Below are positions 47,398 to 56,809 of a stretch of DNA of 64,000 nt, one piece after another. Numbering within the stretch: position 1 is the first letter of the stretch; each line of letters begins with the position of its first letter. Under the pieces are notes generated by a model. It was given only the letters and a program-made list of their open reading frames with translations. It did no database searches and was not told where the DNA came from. Made by a program: the position numbers and the translations under genes. Source of the stretch: Flammeovirgaceae bacterium. GTDB lineage: Bacteria; Bacteroidota; Bacteroidia; Cytophagales; Cyclobacteriaceae. Where the stretch lies: NCBI GenBank assembly GCA_027487845.1, contig JAIYCV010000013.1, positions 27,523 through 91,522 on the forward strand, in the 5' to 3' direction.

Positions 47398-48222
47398 TTA
47401 TTTTCTAAGGTCTTCTATTTGGGCTGCAAAGTAAGCTTTTTTTTGCGGGAATTTCCAAATCAACTTTTTTAAAACCTCTATTGCCTTTGCCTTCTTTCCT
47501 TGCTTTAGTAGAATTTCTACTAACGTTTCTGATATAACATTATCAGCGAAATGCTGATTTTTATCTGAAAGATCGGACCCTGCCCCATCTTCATCCAACC
47601 TTGGCTTGCTTAAACCTGGCTGGGTTCTAATGAAATTTTCTATGATCTCGATTTGCTCCTTTTGCTTATGATCAACGGTCAGAATTTCCGTTTTGTTGAT
47701 TGAAATTTCTGACACCAGAGCATCTTCATTGGTGAGCGTTTTTATCTCCAACTCAGGATTAATTGATTTTACCTCACTCATTAACTGATTTTCTTTGTCT
47801 AACACTTCCATACTAGATTCATAAAAAAGCTTCGATTTTCTTAACTTTTCTAAATCCGCAAAGAGATCCTCAATGGAAAAAGCAGTATGATGTTGGGTGG
47901 ACTCAGAAATGATACTCACGGACTGTGCCTCGTGAGCCTCGTGTTTGTCTTTACCGGTAGATATGATCGTTTCTATTGACCCTGATGCTCTTGGAGCGCT
48001 CATTATCAACTTGAGAACAGATCGATCGGTGGCATAAATCGCGCTCATATGCAACAAGTTCTCTTGGAGCGATGAATTGTTGTCAGACGCAGCCCGAGTA
48101 GCTAAATGATGTATTGTTTGGCAGTAGGGATAACTATTTTGGACGTTAACCAAGTCCGTAAGCTCATTGCTTCCTAGCAGTGTGTAATTTTTTATCAGCG
48201 ATAAAAATTGATGTTTCTCCAC
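47398..48222 (-). CDS. Uncharacterised helical (TPR-like) protein
   Basis: A 274-residue protein starting with GTG. N-terminal ~85 residues are helical (QFLSLIKNYTLLGSNELTDL; YPYCQTIHHLATRAASDN), the middle is polar and probably disordered, and the C-terminus (VISETLVEILLKQGKKAKAI, EVLKKLIWKFPQKKAYFAAQ) looks like one TPR. Proteins of this shape sit before secG in many Bacteroidota. No signal peptide is seen and no function is known. Confidence 0.7.
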   Translation of the reverse strand: MEKHQFLSLIKNYTLLGSNELTDLVNVQNSYPYCQTIHHLATRAASDNNSSLQENLLHMSAIYATDRSVLKLIMSAPRASGSIETIISTGKDKHEAHEAQSVSIISESTQHHTAFSIEDLFADLEKLRKSKLFYESSMEVLDKENQLMSEVKSINPELEIKTLTNEDALVSEISINKTEILTVDHKQKEQIEIIENFIRTQPGLSKPRLDEDGAGSDLSDKNQHFADNVISETLVEILLKQGKKAKAIEVLKKLIWKFPQKKAYFAAQIEDLRK

Positions 48223-48328
48223 AAAGAGTAGGTAAAGTGTTGTATTGTAAAAGTATAATTAAATCTTGCTGTATGCAAGTATCCAGCTACCTTTTCAGCT
48301 ATTAACTAATTGTTATTTTAATCAACAC

Positions 48329-48865
48329 CTACCAATTAGCCACTGTGGCATTGAAAATATCAATCATAATTTGATCAAAAATCAGCCTTTCATATTGATC
48401 TTGAATGGTCGTGAAATTGAGGTTGTTGTCAAAATCTTTATAAAAAGTGAATGTTCTATCCTTAAAGCTATTTTTGGGTTCGATAACATCAACATAATTG
48501 ATTTTTATGCCAATAGTAAGCCGTGTTTGAGCGGCAAAAGAAATATCTGTTGGGCTGACGCCTGTTGGAGAAGTGGTAGTTAAAGCATATTGTGAAATTA
48601 TGCCTTCAATTTGAAGTTCGCCATTTTCTTTTATTACTCGTAAACTTGAGTTTTGTTGATAGTAGTCCTTTAGCCGGTTGGTAAAATTTTGGGCAAGGTT
48701 TGCGGGGGCTAAGTCTGTGTTATTGAAAAGTGGTTCTATTTGAATTGTCTTGGCTGTAGTGGCCGCACCGCTCATGGAATAAATACCGCAGCCCGAAAAG
48801 GTGGAGAGCAGGGCAAGTGTAAAAATGGGTAGAAAAATTGAAACCAGACTATTCTTCAAGTTCAT
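48329..48865 (-). CDS. lptE: LPS-assembly lipoprotein LptE
   Basis: A 178-residue lipoprotein from ATG 48865: basic start, hydrophobic core, lipobox FSGC and then GIYSMSGAATTAKTIQIEPL, NLAQNFTNRLKDYYQQNSSL and TFYKDFDNNLNFTTIQDQYE, the pattern of the Bacteroidota LptE family. It would plug the LptD barrel that inserts lipopolysaccharide in the outer membrane. The frame opens 19 codons further, inside the sigma54-activator gene; family likeness begins at 48865, which still overlaps that gene by 17 bases. Confidence 0.85.
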   Translation of the reverse strand: MNLKNSLVSIFLPIFTLALLSTFSGCGIYSMSGAATTAKTIQIEPLFNNTDLAPANLAQNFTNRLKDYYQQNSSLRVIKENGELQIEGIISQYALTTTSPTGVSPTDISFAAQTRLTIGIKINYVDVIEPKNSFKDRTFTFYKDFDNNLNFTTIQDQYERLIFDQIMIDIFNATVANW

Positions 48866-50114
48866 ACTCTTTAATCTTACGGTATAAAGTTCGCTCACTG
48901 ATTCCCAAATCGCGTGCCGCATATTTTCTCTTATTGTTGTTCTTTCTTAGCGCCTTCAAAATTAACTCCCGTTCTTTTTTTTCAATGGACAGTGAGTCGT
49001 CCTCGGCCTCATGAGTAATATCTTGAACTTCTGACGAATCATCTTGCCTTAGGTCTCGAACCTCAGGGTTCAAATTGTACACAATCGGTTCTTTACTAGC
49101 GGATTCGGGAATGGGTTGAATTCCTTCAAACAAACTTGCGTTTTCTTGAATAATCTGAGAAGCGGCCGCGGGGTTGGCTATGTTTTCAAGCACTATTTTC
49201 TTTAAGTCGTTCACATCCTTTTTCATATCAAAAAGGACTTTATAAAGGATTTCTCGTTCAGAAATAGTATCCTTCGAGTTGGCTGCCCCATCGCGATAGA
49301 TGGCGGGGAGGCTATTTTCCCTCGGCAAATAATTGTTCAAATCGCTAGCGCTAATTTCTTTAGATTCTGAGGAAAGAACCGAAATTTGATCCACTAGATT
49401 TTTAAGCTGACGAATGTTTCCTGGAAATCGGTATTTAAGTAGAATCGATTTTGCTTCTTCTGAAAGTAAGATCGGTTTAACTTTATATCGCTCAGCAAAA
49501 TCTGTAGCGAACTTCCGAAATAGTAATTCTATGTCTCTACCACGCTCTCTAAGCGGAGGAACGTAAATAGGTACAGTATTTAGGCGGTAATACAAATCCT
49601 CTCGAAAGCGGCCTTGTTCTACTTTGGAAAGCAAATTCACATTTGTGGCGGCCACCACACGCACGTCTGTTTTTAAAACCTTCGAAGAGCCCACTTTTAT
49701 GAACTCACCATTTTCTAAGACTCGCAGTAAACGCGCTTGTGTCCCCAAAGGCATTTCACCGATTTCGTCTAAAAATATGGTTCCGCCATTGGAAACTTCA
49801 AAATATCCTTTCCGGGCTTCATGAGCCCCCGTGAAAGAACCTTTTTCGTGGCCAAATAACTCGGAATCAATCGTGCCTTCAGGAATAGATCCACAGTTAA
49901 TAGCTATGAATTGACCATGTTTTCGGGAGCTAAGATTGTGAATTATTTTGGAGAACGATTCCTTACCACTTCCACTCTCTCCAGTAATCAGCACCGACAT
50001 GTCGGTGGGTGCTACTTGCATGGCTACTCTTACTGCATTGTTAAGCTGTGGTGCTGTGCCGATGATGCCAAATCGCAGTTTTACACTTTGAACTTCTGAT
50101 TCTTCTATTGCCAT
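48849..50114 (-). CDS. Sigma54-dependent transcriptional activator
   Basis: A 421-residue AAA+ activator without a receiver domain. It has Walker A VLITGESGSGKESFSKI near residue 45, the sigma54-contact loop ELFGHEKGSFTGAHEARKGY (GSFTGA instead of the usual GAFTGA), Walker B GGTIFLDEIGEMPLGTQARL, the R-finger region and a C-terminal Fis-type helix-turn-helix (KYAARDLGISERTLYRKIKE). It lies between miaB and lptE, as in many Bacteroidota, and probably controls envelope genes with RpoN. The signal is unknown since no sensor domain is present. Confidence 0.9.
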   Translation of the reverse strand: MAIEESEVQSVKLRFGIIGTAPQLNNAVRVAMQVAPTDMSVLITGESGSGKESFSKIIHNLSSRKHGQFIAINCGSIPEGTIDSELFGHEKGSFTGAHEARKGYFEVSNGGTIFLDEIGEMPLGTQARLLRVLENGEFIKVGSSKVLKTDVRVVAATNVNLLSKVEQGRFREDLYYRLNTVPIYVPPLRERGRDIELLFRKFATDFAERYKVKPILLSEEAKSILLKYRFPGNIRQLKNLVDQISVLSSESKEISASDLNNYLPRENSLPAIYRDGAANSKDTISEREILYKVLFDMKKDVNDLKKIVLENIANPAAASQIIQENASLFEGIQPIPESASKEPIVYNLNPEVRDLRQDDSSEVQDITHEAEDDSLSIEKKERELILKALRKNNNKRKYAARDLGISERTLYRKIKEYELEE

Positions 50115-50115
50115 C

Positions 50116-51567
50116 TTATTTTACTGCTTTACCCAACAATGTGCCGCCCGTGCAGTTTTCTATCAATACGTTTACATACTCGCCCTTGGTGTAGTTTTCA
50201 GCTGCAAAAATGACCACTTTATTAGCTGAATTTCTTCCTTGTAAAAAATCTGCCGAACGTTTTGATGATCCCTCCACAAGCACTTCAAATGTTTTTCCAA
50301 TATCTCTTTTGTTGCTGATTAGGGAGTAGGCATTTTGCTTTTTAATGACTTCGTCAAGCCTTCTTTTTTTAACTTCCAAAGGAACATCGTCTTTATAGTT
50401 CTTTGCAGCCAAGGTGCCAGGTCGTTCTGAATAATAAAACATGTACGAGAAATCATATTGAACAACATCCATTAGCGACAATGTCTGTTGGTGCTCTTCT
50501 TCGGTTTCACCAGGAAAGCCAATAATCATGTCGGAAGACAATCCGCATTCATTTCCAAGTATTCGCTTAATGCTATCAATTTTATTTAAATACCATTCGC
50601 GTGAATACCCGCGATTCATCATTTCCAGAATTCTGCTGCTTCCGCTTTGCACAGGAAGGTGAACATAGTTGCAAATGTTGTTATACGCTGCCATCACATG
50701 CAAAACATCGTCTGTAATATCTTTCGGATGAGAGGTGGAGAAGCGGATTCTTAGTTCGGGGCTTAGTTGCGCTACCATTTCAAGAAGATTTGCAAAGTTT
50801 ACTACTTGATTTATCCCTTTCTTGTTGATCCAAGCCTTGTTATTTTCTTCTTCACTCCATTTGTAGGAATCTACATTTTGTCCAAGAAGAGTTACTTCCT
50901 TAAATCCCTTTGAGATTAGTTCTTTGGCTTCATTTAGTACGCTGTGCGGATCTCTGCTTCTTTCCCGTCCACGGGTGAAGGGAACCACGCAAAAGGAGCA
51001 CATGTTATCGCAGCCCCGCATAATGGAAATAAAAGCAGTGACTCCATTAGAATTTAACCTAACAGGGGTCAAGTCGCCATACGTTTCTTCTCTGCTTAAA
51101 AAGGTATTTACAGCTTTATGGCCGTTATCAACCTGCGTTATCAATTTCGGCAAATCGCGATACGCATCTGGGCCGGCCACCAAGTCAACTATCTTTTCCT
51201 CTTCAAGCAATTTTATTTTTAATCGTTCGGCCATGCATCCTAAAATGCCCACCAATAGCTCTGGTTTTTGCTTTTTGAAGCCGTTGATATGCATCAGTCG
51301 ATGTCGCACAGTCTGTTCTGCCTTCTCGCGGATAGAGCAAGTGTTAAGAAAAATCAAATCTGCTTCTGCAATGTTGGAAGTTGTATCAAACCCTTCTTTT
51401 GCCAGAATGGAAGCTACAATTTCGCTATCAGAGAAGTTCATTTGACACCCGTAACTTTCAATGTATAGTTTTCTGGTTTGCCCGGTTGAGGTGGTGGAAG
51501 TGGTTTTAACCCCCGTTTGCTGAGTTTCTTCCTCTAAAATGCCTAATTCGGTTATTAACTGATTCAT
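50116..51567 (-). CDS. miaB: tRNA-2-methylthio-N6-dimethylallyladenosine synthase
   Basis: A radical-SAM methylthiotransferase that modifies A37 of tRNAs. From ATG 51567 ([20 protein letters not shown]) it has 483 residues: the N-terminal UPF0004 domain ([38 protein letters not shown]), the radical-SAM cluster ([20 protein letters not shown]) and a TRAM domain at the C-terminus ([20 protein letters not shown]). YGCQMN and SDSEIV mark MiaB rather than RimO. The frame extends 13 codons to 51606, where the extra residues are not conserved wording. Confidence 0.93.
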   Translation of the reverse strand: MNQLITELGILEEETQQTGVKTTSTTSTGQTRKLYIESYGCQMNFSDSEIVASILAKEGFDTTSNIAEADLIFLNTCSIREKAEQTVRHRLMHINGFKKQKPELLVGILGCMAERLKIKLLEEEKIVDLVAGPDAYRDLPKLITQVDNGHKAVNTFLSREETYGDLTPVRLNSNGVTAFISIMRGCDNMCSFCVVPFTRGRERSRDPHSVLNEAKELISKGFKEVTLLGQNVDSYKWSEEENNKAWINKKGINQVVNFANLLEMVAQLSPELRIRFSTSHPKDITDDVLHVMAAYNNICNYVHLPVQSGSSRILEMMNRGYSREWYLNKIDSIKRILGNECGLSSDMIIGFPGETEEEHQQTLSLMDVVQYDFSYMFYYSERPGTLAAKNYKDDVPLEVKKRRLDEVIKKQNAYSLISNKRDIGKTFEVLVEGSSKRSADFLQGRNSANKVVIFAAENYTKGEYVNVLIENCTGGTLLGKAVK

Positions 51568-51646
51568 TAAAACAAATTCAATCTTCAAAGATAATACATT
51601 TCCCACTCTGATGACATCTTGTCAGGTTGATAAACAGGATTTTTTG

Positions 51647-51654
51647 TACGTTTG
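51647..51654 (+). promoter_or_regulatory. -7 promoter element before the gamma-carbonic-anhydrase-like gene
   Basis: TACGTTTG matches TAnnTTTG exactly; a TTG lies at 51627-51629. Initiation near 51661 gives a leader of about 68 bases. Confidence 0.5.
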
Positions 51655-51728
51655 TTGTTAAGAGCAACATTGAAAATCAATTTTCTCTTTTTTAGGCTTG
51701 TATTGGCGACTTTTACGATTAAAGTTAG

Positions 51729-52238
51729 ATGGCTATTATTAAAACGATTCGGGGGTTTACACCAATTTTTGGAAGCAACTGCTTTCTAGCAGATAATGCT
51801 GTGGTGGTGGGTGAGGTGACAATGGGAAATAACTGTACCGTTTGGTTTAATGCCGTGCTTCGTGGCGATGTTCATTCAATTACCATAGGGGATGACACTA
51901 ATATTCAGGATGGAGCAATTATTCATTGCACCTATCAAAAGGCAAAAACGATCATAGGGAATAAGGTTTCGGTTGCTCACAATGCGATCATCCATGGTTG
52001 CACCATAGAAGATAACGTGTTGATTGGGATGGGAGCGATTGTAATGGATGATGCCGTGATTGGCTCGGGTTCTGTTATTGCAGCGGGAGCAATTGTTTTG
52101 CCGGGCACAAAGGTAGAAGCAGGGAGTATCTACGCTGGTATCCCAGCAAAAAAGGTAAAAGATACAGGCCAAGAGATGAAATTAGTGATAGAGCGAACGG
52201 CCAAGAATTACCCAATGTATGCGGAATGGTATAAATGA
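51729..52238 (+). CDS. Gamma carbonic anhydrase-like hexapeptide protein
   Basis: A 169-residue left-handed beta-helix protein of the gamma-CA/PaaY/YrdA group. The conserved RGDVHSITIGDDTNIQDGAI block and three histidines at the metal positions (IIHCTYQKAK; VSVAHNAIIHGC) are present, so a metal site in a trimer is likely. Reported activity in the group ranges from carbonic anhydrase to thioesterase-linked roles; the substrate cannot be fixed here. The next gene starts nine bases downstream. Confidence 0.9.
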   Translation: MAIIKTIRGFTPIFGSNCFLADNAVVVGEVTMGNNCTVWFNAVLRGDVHSITIGDDTNIQDGAIIHCTYQKAKTIIGNKVSVAHNAIIHGCTIEDNVLIGMGAIVMDDAVIGSGSVIAAGAIVLPGTKVEAGSIYAGIPAKKVKDTGQEMKLVIERTAKNYPMYAEWYK

Positions 52239-52247
52239 CCAACAAAA

Positions 52248-52781
52248 ATGATAAAGGCAAAACAAGGACTTGATTCGGGAACCATTCTCGAATATAAAAA
52301 CAAAATAAAGCTAACAGGAAAGAATTTTATAACAGAGGGCGATGCCGAGAATACGGATGAGTATGTGCATTTCTTTTTTATTGGAACACATAATGGTGAG
52401 GAAGCTGTTTTCGATTCGGTCTTGTACACGCTGCGCTTAAAATATGAAAGCGAATTACACGAGATGGCGGAAGAAAAACTGGTGGCGCATTTTCCGAATT
52501 ACGAAGGATCGCTTGAGGTTGACCCGAATAGTAAGCTGGAGGAAGAAATGGGCTTAATGATGGCCGAATTTATGATGGAAATTGAGGAGGAGGAACAGCT
52601 AAAAGTAAGAGAAGAGGTCGACATTGACGAAAATTTCGATTTTGGAATTGGCCTCGAAGCCGCGCTTAATGTGCAGCAAATTACGCCCGACTTAATTGAG
52701 CGGTTTGTGAATGATTTCAATAGCAACAACCTACAGTTAGACCCACTCCTTTATTCCTTTCAACATGATGAAGAGGATTAG
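52248..52781 (+). CDS. Uncharacterised acidic protein
   Basis: A 177-residue, strongly acidic, cytoplasmic-looking protein. No signal or membrane helix. It has a mixed N-terminal part (KIKLTGKNFITEGDAENTDE, HFFFIGTHNGEEAVFDSVLY) and an acidic helical middle (MMAEFMMEIEEEEQLKVREE), ending with VQQITPDLIERFVNDFNSNN. No family with known function is recognised. It probably shares a transcript with the upstream hexapeptide gene. Confidence 0.75.
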   Translation: MIKAKQGLDSGTILEYKNKIKLTGKNFITEGDAENTDEYVHFFFIGTHNGEEAVFDSVLYTLRLKYESELHEMAEEKLVAHFPNYEGSLEVDPNSKLEEEMGLMMAEFMMEIEEEEQLKVREEVDIDENFDFGIGLEAALNVQQITPDLIERFVNDFNSNNLQLDPLLYSFQHDEED

Positions 52782-52828
52782 CAATTATCAAAAAACAATT
52801 CTTTCCTTTAACAGTAATCATTAGTCAT

Positions 52829-52836
52829 TATATTTG
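52829..52836 (+). promoter_or_regulatory. -7 promoter element of the OmpH/Skp gene
   Basis: TATATTTG, an exact TAnnTTTG match, lies 22 bases before the ATG at 52859; the leader would be only about 16 bases. Confidence 0.5.
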
Positions 52837-52858
52837 CGCCCCTAACTAAACCCTAACA

Positions 52859-53485
52859 ATGAAGAATCTTTCTCTCATACTCAATGGAATATTACTCGTG
52901 GCGGTAGCCGTTTTGTATTATCTGCACTTTTCTGTCTCATCAAAATCTGGCGCTTCAGCAGCCAATAATGTTCCTTCTGATATAAAAATCGCGTACATCA
53001 ACTCTGATTCAGTTCTAAACGGTTATGATTTTTTCAAAGCAACTCGGGAAATATTGGAAGCCAAGGGAAAAAAGCTCGATTCTGATTTCCGGAATAGAGC
53101 GCAGGGCTTACAAAACGATTACAATGCCTATCAAAAAAATGTAGGTAATTTGACAATTGGCCAAGCCAAAGCAATTGAAGAAGACCTTGCTAAAAAGCAG
53201 CAAAATTTGCAGTTGTACCAGCAAAGCCTTCAGCAAGAGGTGGGCAAAGACGAAGCTAAAGTTACCCAAGAATTATATAAGCGAATTACTGAGTATTTGA
53301 AGACCTATTCCGCTGAACAAGGATATCAGCTAGTTTTGAAATTTGACCCATCGAGCGATGTATTATATGGGGCAGTGCCTTTGGACATAACAAAACAGGT
53401 CATTGTTGGATTGAACGATGCGTATAAGTTAGAGAAAGATTCTCCGGCAACGAAGCCCGATTCAGCCAGCTCCAAAAAGAAATAG
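52859..53485 (+). CDS. OmpH/Skp-family periplasmic chaperone
   Basis: A 208-residue protein with an N-terminal hydrophobic anchor or signal (LSLILNGILLVAVAVLYYLH), the Skp strand IKIAYINSDSVLNGYDFFKA and a long coiled coil (KGKKLDSDFRNRAQGLQNDY; LAKKQQNLQLYQQSLQQEVG), then YQLVLKFDPSSDVLYG and a Lys/Ser tail. Skp-like proteins hold unfolded outer-membrane proteins. A strong terminator follows, so the gene is transcribed alone from the promoter at 52829. Confidence 0.88.
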   Translation: MKNLSLILNGILLVAVAVLYYLHFSVSSKSGASAANNVPSDIKIAYINSDSVLNGYDFFKATREILEAKGKKLDSDFRNRAQGLQNDYNAYQKNVGNLTIGQAKAIEEDLAKKQQNLQLYQQSLQQEVGKDEAKVTQELYKRITEYLKTYSAEQGYQLVLKFDPSSDVLYGAVPLDITKQVIVGLNDAYKLEKDSPATKPDSASSKKK

Positions 53486-53500
53486 GTTCTTGCAAAACAT

Positions 53501-53533
53501 CTTAAAAGCCGATCTAATACTAGGTCGGCTTTT
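53501..53533 (+). terminator. Intrinsic terminator after the OmpH/Skp gene
   Basis: AAAAGCCGATCTA pairs with TAGGTCGGCTTTT (one G-T) around the loop ATAC, followed by a T-run. It separates the chaperone gene from the following envelope cluster. Confidence 0.88.
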
Positions 53534-53564
53534 TTATTTTATAATTTAGTCGCAATTTTATACC

Positions 53565-56500
53565 ATGTTAAAATTTCTATTTAATGCGCTCAATGTAAAG
53601 CAGGATGAACGACTACCAGTTGGGTTAATGCTTGGGGCTGGGTTTTTTATGGGTATTTTCTTAGCAACCTACCAGGTAACTGCGGAATCCTTGTTTATCA
53701 ATAAACTAAGCGATCAGCTTGACAAAGCTTTTTTGATTTCCGGAGTTTTAGGTATCGTGTCAACGCTTGTTTTTTCCTATTTACAGAATAGAGTAAAATT
53801 CACCACTTTGACGATTTCAAGTGTAGTTACAATCGTTTTGGTTACTACCTTGGTTTATGTGCTTTACCATTTGAGAAACGAAACCATTCACAACTACGTG
53901 CTATTTGGAATGTTTTGTTTGATCGGCCCAATGACCGCAATTTTACTTCTTGTTTATTGGGGCATTTTTGGACGACTGTTTAACTTCAAGCAAAGTAAAA
54001 GAATCATTGGATGGATCGATACAGGTCAGCTTATTGCGGCTATCATATCTTATTTTGTAATTCCTTTAACGTCCTCTTTTTTTCCGGACACGTCAAATTA
54101 TTTAGTGATTTGCAACGTAAGTATATTTTTTTCCCTTACGTGTTTAGTCTTTATTTCGCTAAGATTTAAACTGGCTAAAAACAACCCCAACGAGTTTGAT
54201 AATACGGTTGTCACTGAAACGCGCTTCAATAAAATTTTTGAAGATAAATACATTGTATTGTTAAGCGTTTTCTTGATTATTTCGATGATAACATATGTAC
54301 TGAACCAATATTCATTCCAAAGCTTAATAAACAAACAGTATCCAGACCAAAGGAATTTAACTAATTTTTTGGCGTTCTTTAACGGAGCGCTATATATCTT
54401 GAGTTTTGTAATGCAAACCTTTGTTAATGATAAGATAATGAGCAATTTCGGGCTTAAAATTTCGTTGTTTATTTTGCCACTTGTTGTTGGGATTTTTAGT
54501 TTGTTCGCCTTTTTATCAGGTGCTATTTTTGGTTACGATCTTGTTACGGCTCCCACAACATTTATATTTTTCTTTCTTTTTGTAGCACTTACCCGACTTT
54601 TTAACGGATCACTTCGAGATTCCTTGGAAAACCCAGTCTTCAAACTTCTTTTCATTCCCCTCGATGCGAGATACAGATTTAGTATACAGTCGAAAGTAGA
54701 GGGCGTTGTTAATGAAACGGGTCGATTGATTGCCGGGTTATTGATTTTTTCTTTTGCCCTTTTACCTTTTTTTAAAATTATCTACATTCCTATTATACTT
54801 CTTTTGTTAGCCGTAGCCTATATCTTAGTGACTTCGAATCTACACAATGGATATAAATCTAAGATTAGAGCCAAACTTGAGAACCGGGAGTTTAAACAAG
54901 ATAAATTGGAGATTGGATTTGCACAGGTAACAGCAAAGTTACAAGCCTTATTGGTTGATAATCAGTCATCCAGAGCAATTTTCTCGTTTAAGCTTTTGGA
55001 GAAGATTGAACCATCCAAAGTTCCGAGCTTACTCAATGTGCTGATGAAAAATGATCACGATGAAGTGAGGGAGTATGCACAGCGCAAAATGAATGAAATC
55101 AAAGGGCTTTCCGTCTCAGATAAATATGTGATTAAGATTGATTCCGATCGTGTGTCGAGAGAGACCAAAAACGTAATTTCCCGACTAGATCTTGAGTCGA
55201 TACTGAAAAATGGAGGTGATTTTAGCCGTACTCGAATTATGTCGCTGATCCGCTCGCATGAACGAGGAGACAGACAATACGCAGCGGAGTTGTTATTAAA
55301 TTCAACTACTGACGAAAATGTGTCTCTTCTTATTGAATTGCTTAATGATTCTGAACCTTTAGTTCGGAACACGGCTATAAAAACCGCCACTAAGCGTTAC
55401 AATACCGAGGTCATTCTTTCGCTTATCGAAAATGTGAATAATCCGCTTTATACTAGCCAAGCGATGACCGCCCTGGTTTCAATTGGTGAACCCGCCCTCG
55501 GCTTGCTGGAGGGATGCTTTTATCGGACTGGCCAGACATCGCAAATTTTGACAAAAGTGATTCAGGTAATTGGTAGGATAGGAGGAGCGAAATCGAAAGA
55601 CATTTTATGGAATAAGATCGATTTCCCTGATAAGGTAGTAGTTTCGCAGATTTTGTTATCGCTAGGTGAAAGCGGTTTCAAAGCGGGTATTTCTCAGATT
55701 ACGCGAATCAAGTATGCGATAGAATCTGACATGGCTGACATCAGATGGAATATAGGAGCTCTATTGGAAATTGGAGATGATGTTGAAGAGATTGCTCAAG
55801 CACTTGAATGGGAAAATCAAAATGACATAGCGCATATTTATATGCTACTTGCAATGCTTTACGATACTAGCTCTATTCAGTTAGTAAAAGAGAATATTGA
55901 GAGCGGAACAACCGAAGGAACCACTTACGCCATCGAACTTTTAGACGTGTTTCTTTCCGATCAACTAAAGCAACGAGTCATTCCTATTCTTGATGATCTT
56001 ACCCTTTCTGAAAAGAACTCGCGGTTAGATTTGTTTTACCCGCGAATTAAGCTAGATGAAAAATTGGTATTAAAATTCTTGATAAATAGAGATTTTACAC
56101 AAACTAATCGATGGACAAAATCTTGTGTAATAAAGCAAATAGGCACTTTGCGGATTCGAGACTTTACGTTGGATTTAATAGCTCAACTTTTCAACCAAGA
56201 CAAATTAATACGGGAAATTTCCGCGTGGAGTCTTTTCCAGATAGACGCCCTTCAATACGAGAATAATTCGCTCAGACTAGGAGACAGTATAAAAAGAGAG
56301 CTAGATGCAGTAATTCTCCACGAAGGGACTAAATCAAGACTGATGCTTTATGACATAATTTCATTTTACCGAAAAATTGAATTGTTCAACGGCATGCCGG
56401 GTATTGCCTTATCTAATATTGCTGACATCACCATTCAATATCACTTGTTGGAGAATCAGTCGATGGTTATTGACGAGAAATCTAACCCTTATTTCTTTGT

Positions 56501-56723
56501 TTTTTATAGCGGAGTGGCCGATTATTATTTCAAGGGCGAAAAGAAAAATGATTTGAAAAGAGGCCAACTTATAAGCGAGGTATTATCAACTTCTGGATTT
56601 CTTAACTCGAATCAAGTAATAGCTAAAGAACCATCTATATTGCTTCAAATTAATAAAGATTCTTTTTATGAATTATTATCGACAGATGCGAGCCTTTCTG
56701 ACCGAGTTTTGGAATTCATTTAA
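53565..56723 (+). CDS. Nucleotide-translocase-like membrane protein with HEAT repeats and cNMP-binding-like domain
   Basis: A 1052-residue fusion. Residues 1-~425 have about 12 membrane helices in the MFS/ATP-ADP-translocase (Npt-like) style (LMLGAGFFMGIFLATYQVTA, YVLFGMFCLIGPMTAILLLV). Residues ~440-900 are HEAT-like helical pairs (LLIELLNDSEPLVRNTAIKT; VVSQILLSLGESGFKAGISQ). The C-terminus (about 935-1052; MVIDEKSNPYFFVFYSGVAD, KNDLKRGQLISEVLS) looks like a degenerate cyclic-nucleotide-binding beta barrel. Substrate and ligand are unknown. It stands directly upstream of the STAND-WD40 gene, an association that looks functional. Confidence 0.75.
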   Translation: MLKFLFNALNVKQDERLPVGLMLGAGFFMGIFLATYQVTAESLFINKLSDQLDKAFLISGVLGIVSTLVFSYLQNRVKFTTLTISSVVTIVLVTTLVYVLYHLRNETIHNYVLFGMFCLIGPMTAILLLVYWGIFGRLFNFKQSKRIIGWIDTGQLIAAIISYFVIPLTSSFFPDTSNYLVICNVSIFFSLTCLVFISLRFKLAKNNPNEFDNTVVTETRFNKIFEDKYIVLLSVFLIISMITYVLNQYSFQSLINKQYPDQRNLTNFLAFFNGALYILSFVMQTFVNDKIMSNFGLKISLFILPLVVGIFSLFAFLSGAIFGYDLVTAPTTFIFFFLFVALTRLFNGSLRDSLENPVFKLLFIPLDARYRFSIQSKVEGVVNETGRLIAGLLIFSFALLPFFKIIYIPIILLLLAVAYILVTSNLHNGYKSKIRAKLENREFKQDKLEIGFAQVTAKLQALLVDNQSSRAIFSFKLLEKIEPSKVPSLLNVLMKNDHDEVREYAQRKMNEIKGLSVSDKYVIKIDSDRVSRETKNVISRLDLESILKNGGDFSRTRIMSLIRSHERGDRQYAAELLLNSTTDENVSLLIELLNDSEPLVRNTAIKTATKRYNTEVILSLIENVNNPLYTSQAMTALVSIGEPALGLLEGCFYRTGQTSQILTKVIQVIGRIGGAKSKDILWNKIDFPDKVVVSQILLSLGESGFKAGISQITRIKYAIESDMADIRWNIGALLEIGDDVEEIAQALEWENQNDIAHIYMLLAMLYDTSSIQLVKENIESGTTEGTTYAIELLDVFLSDQLKQRVIPILDDLTLSEKNSRLDLFYPRIKLDEKLVLKFLINRDFTQTNRWTKSCVIKQIGTLRIRDFTLDLIAQLFNQDKLIREISAWSLFQIDALQYENNSLRLGDSIKRELDAVILHEGTKSRLMLYDIISFYRKIELFNGMPGIALSNIADITIQYHLLENQSMVIDEKSNPYFFVFYSGVADYYFKGEKKNDLKRGQLISEVLSTSGFLNSNQVIAKEPSILLQINKDSFYELLSTDASLSDRVLEFI

Positions 56724-56785
56724 GAAATAAGTATTTTTAAGGGTTTTAAACTTGATAGTGACGATTTTTTTCAAGGATAACTTAC

Positions 56786-56793
56786 TATCTTTG
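56786..56793 (+). promoter_or_regulatory. -7 promoter element of the STAND-WD40 gene
   Basis: TATCTTTG, an exact TAnnTTTG match, 17 bases before the ATG at 56810. The cluster from the STAND gene onward can thus be transcribed separately from the translocase fusion. Confidence 0.5.
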
Positions 56794-56809
56794 GTAACTT
56801 TAAGTTCGA

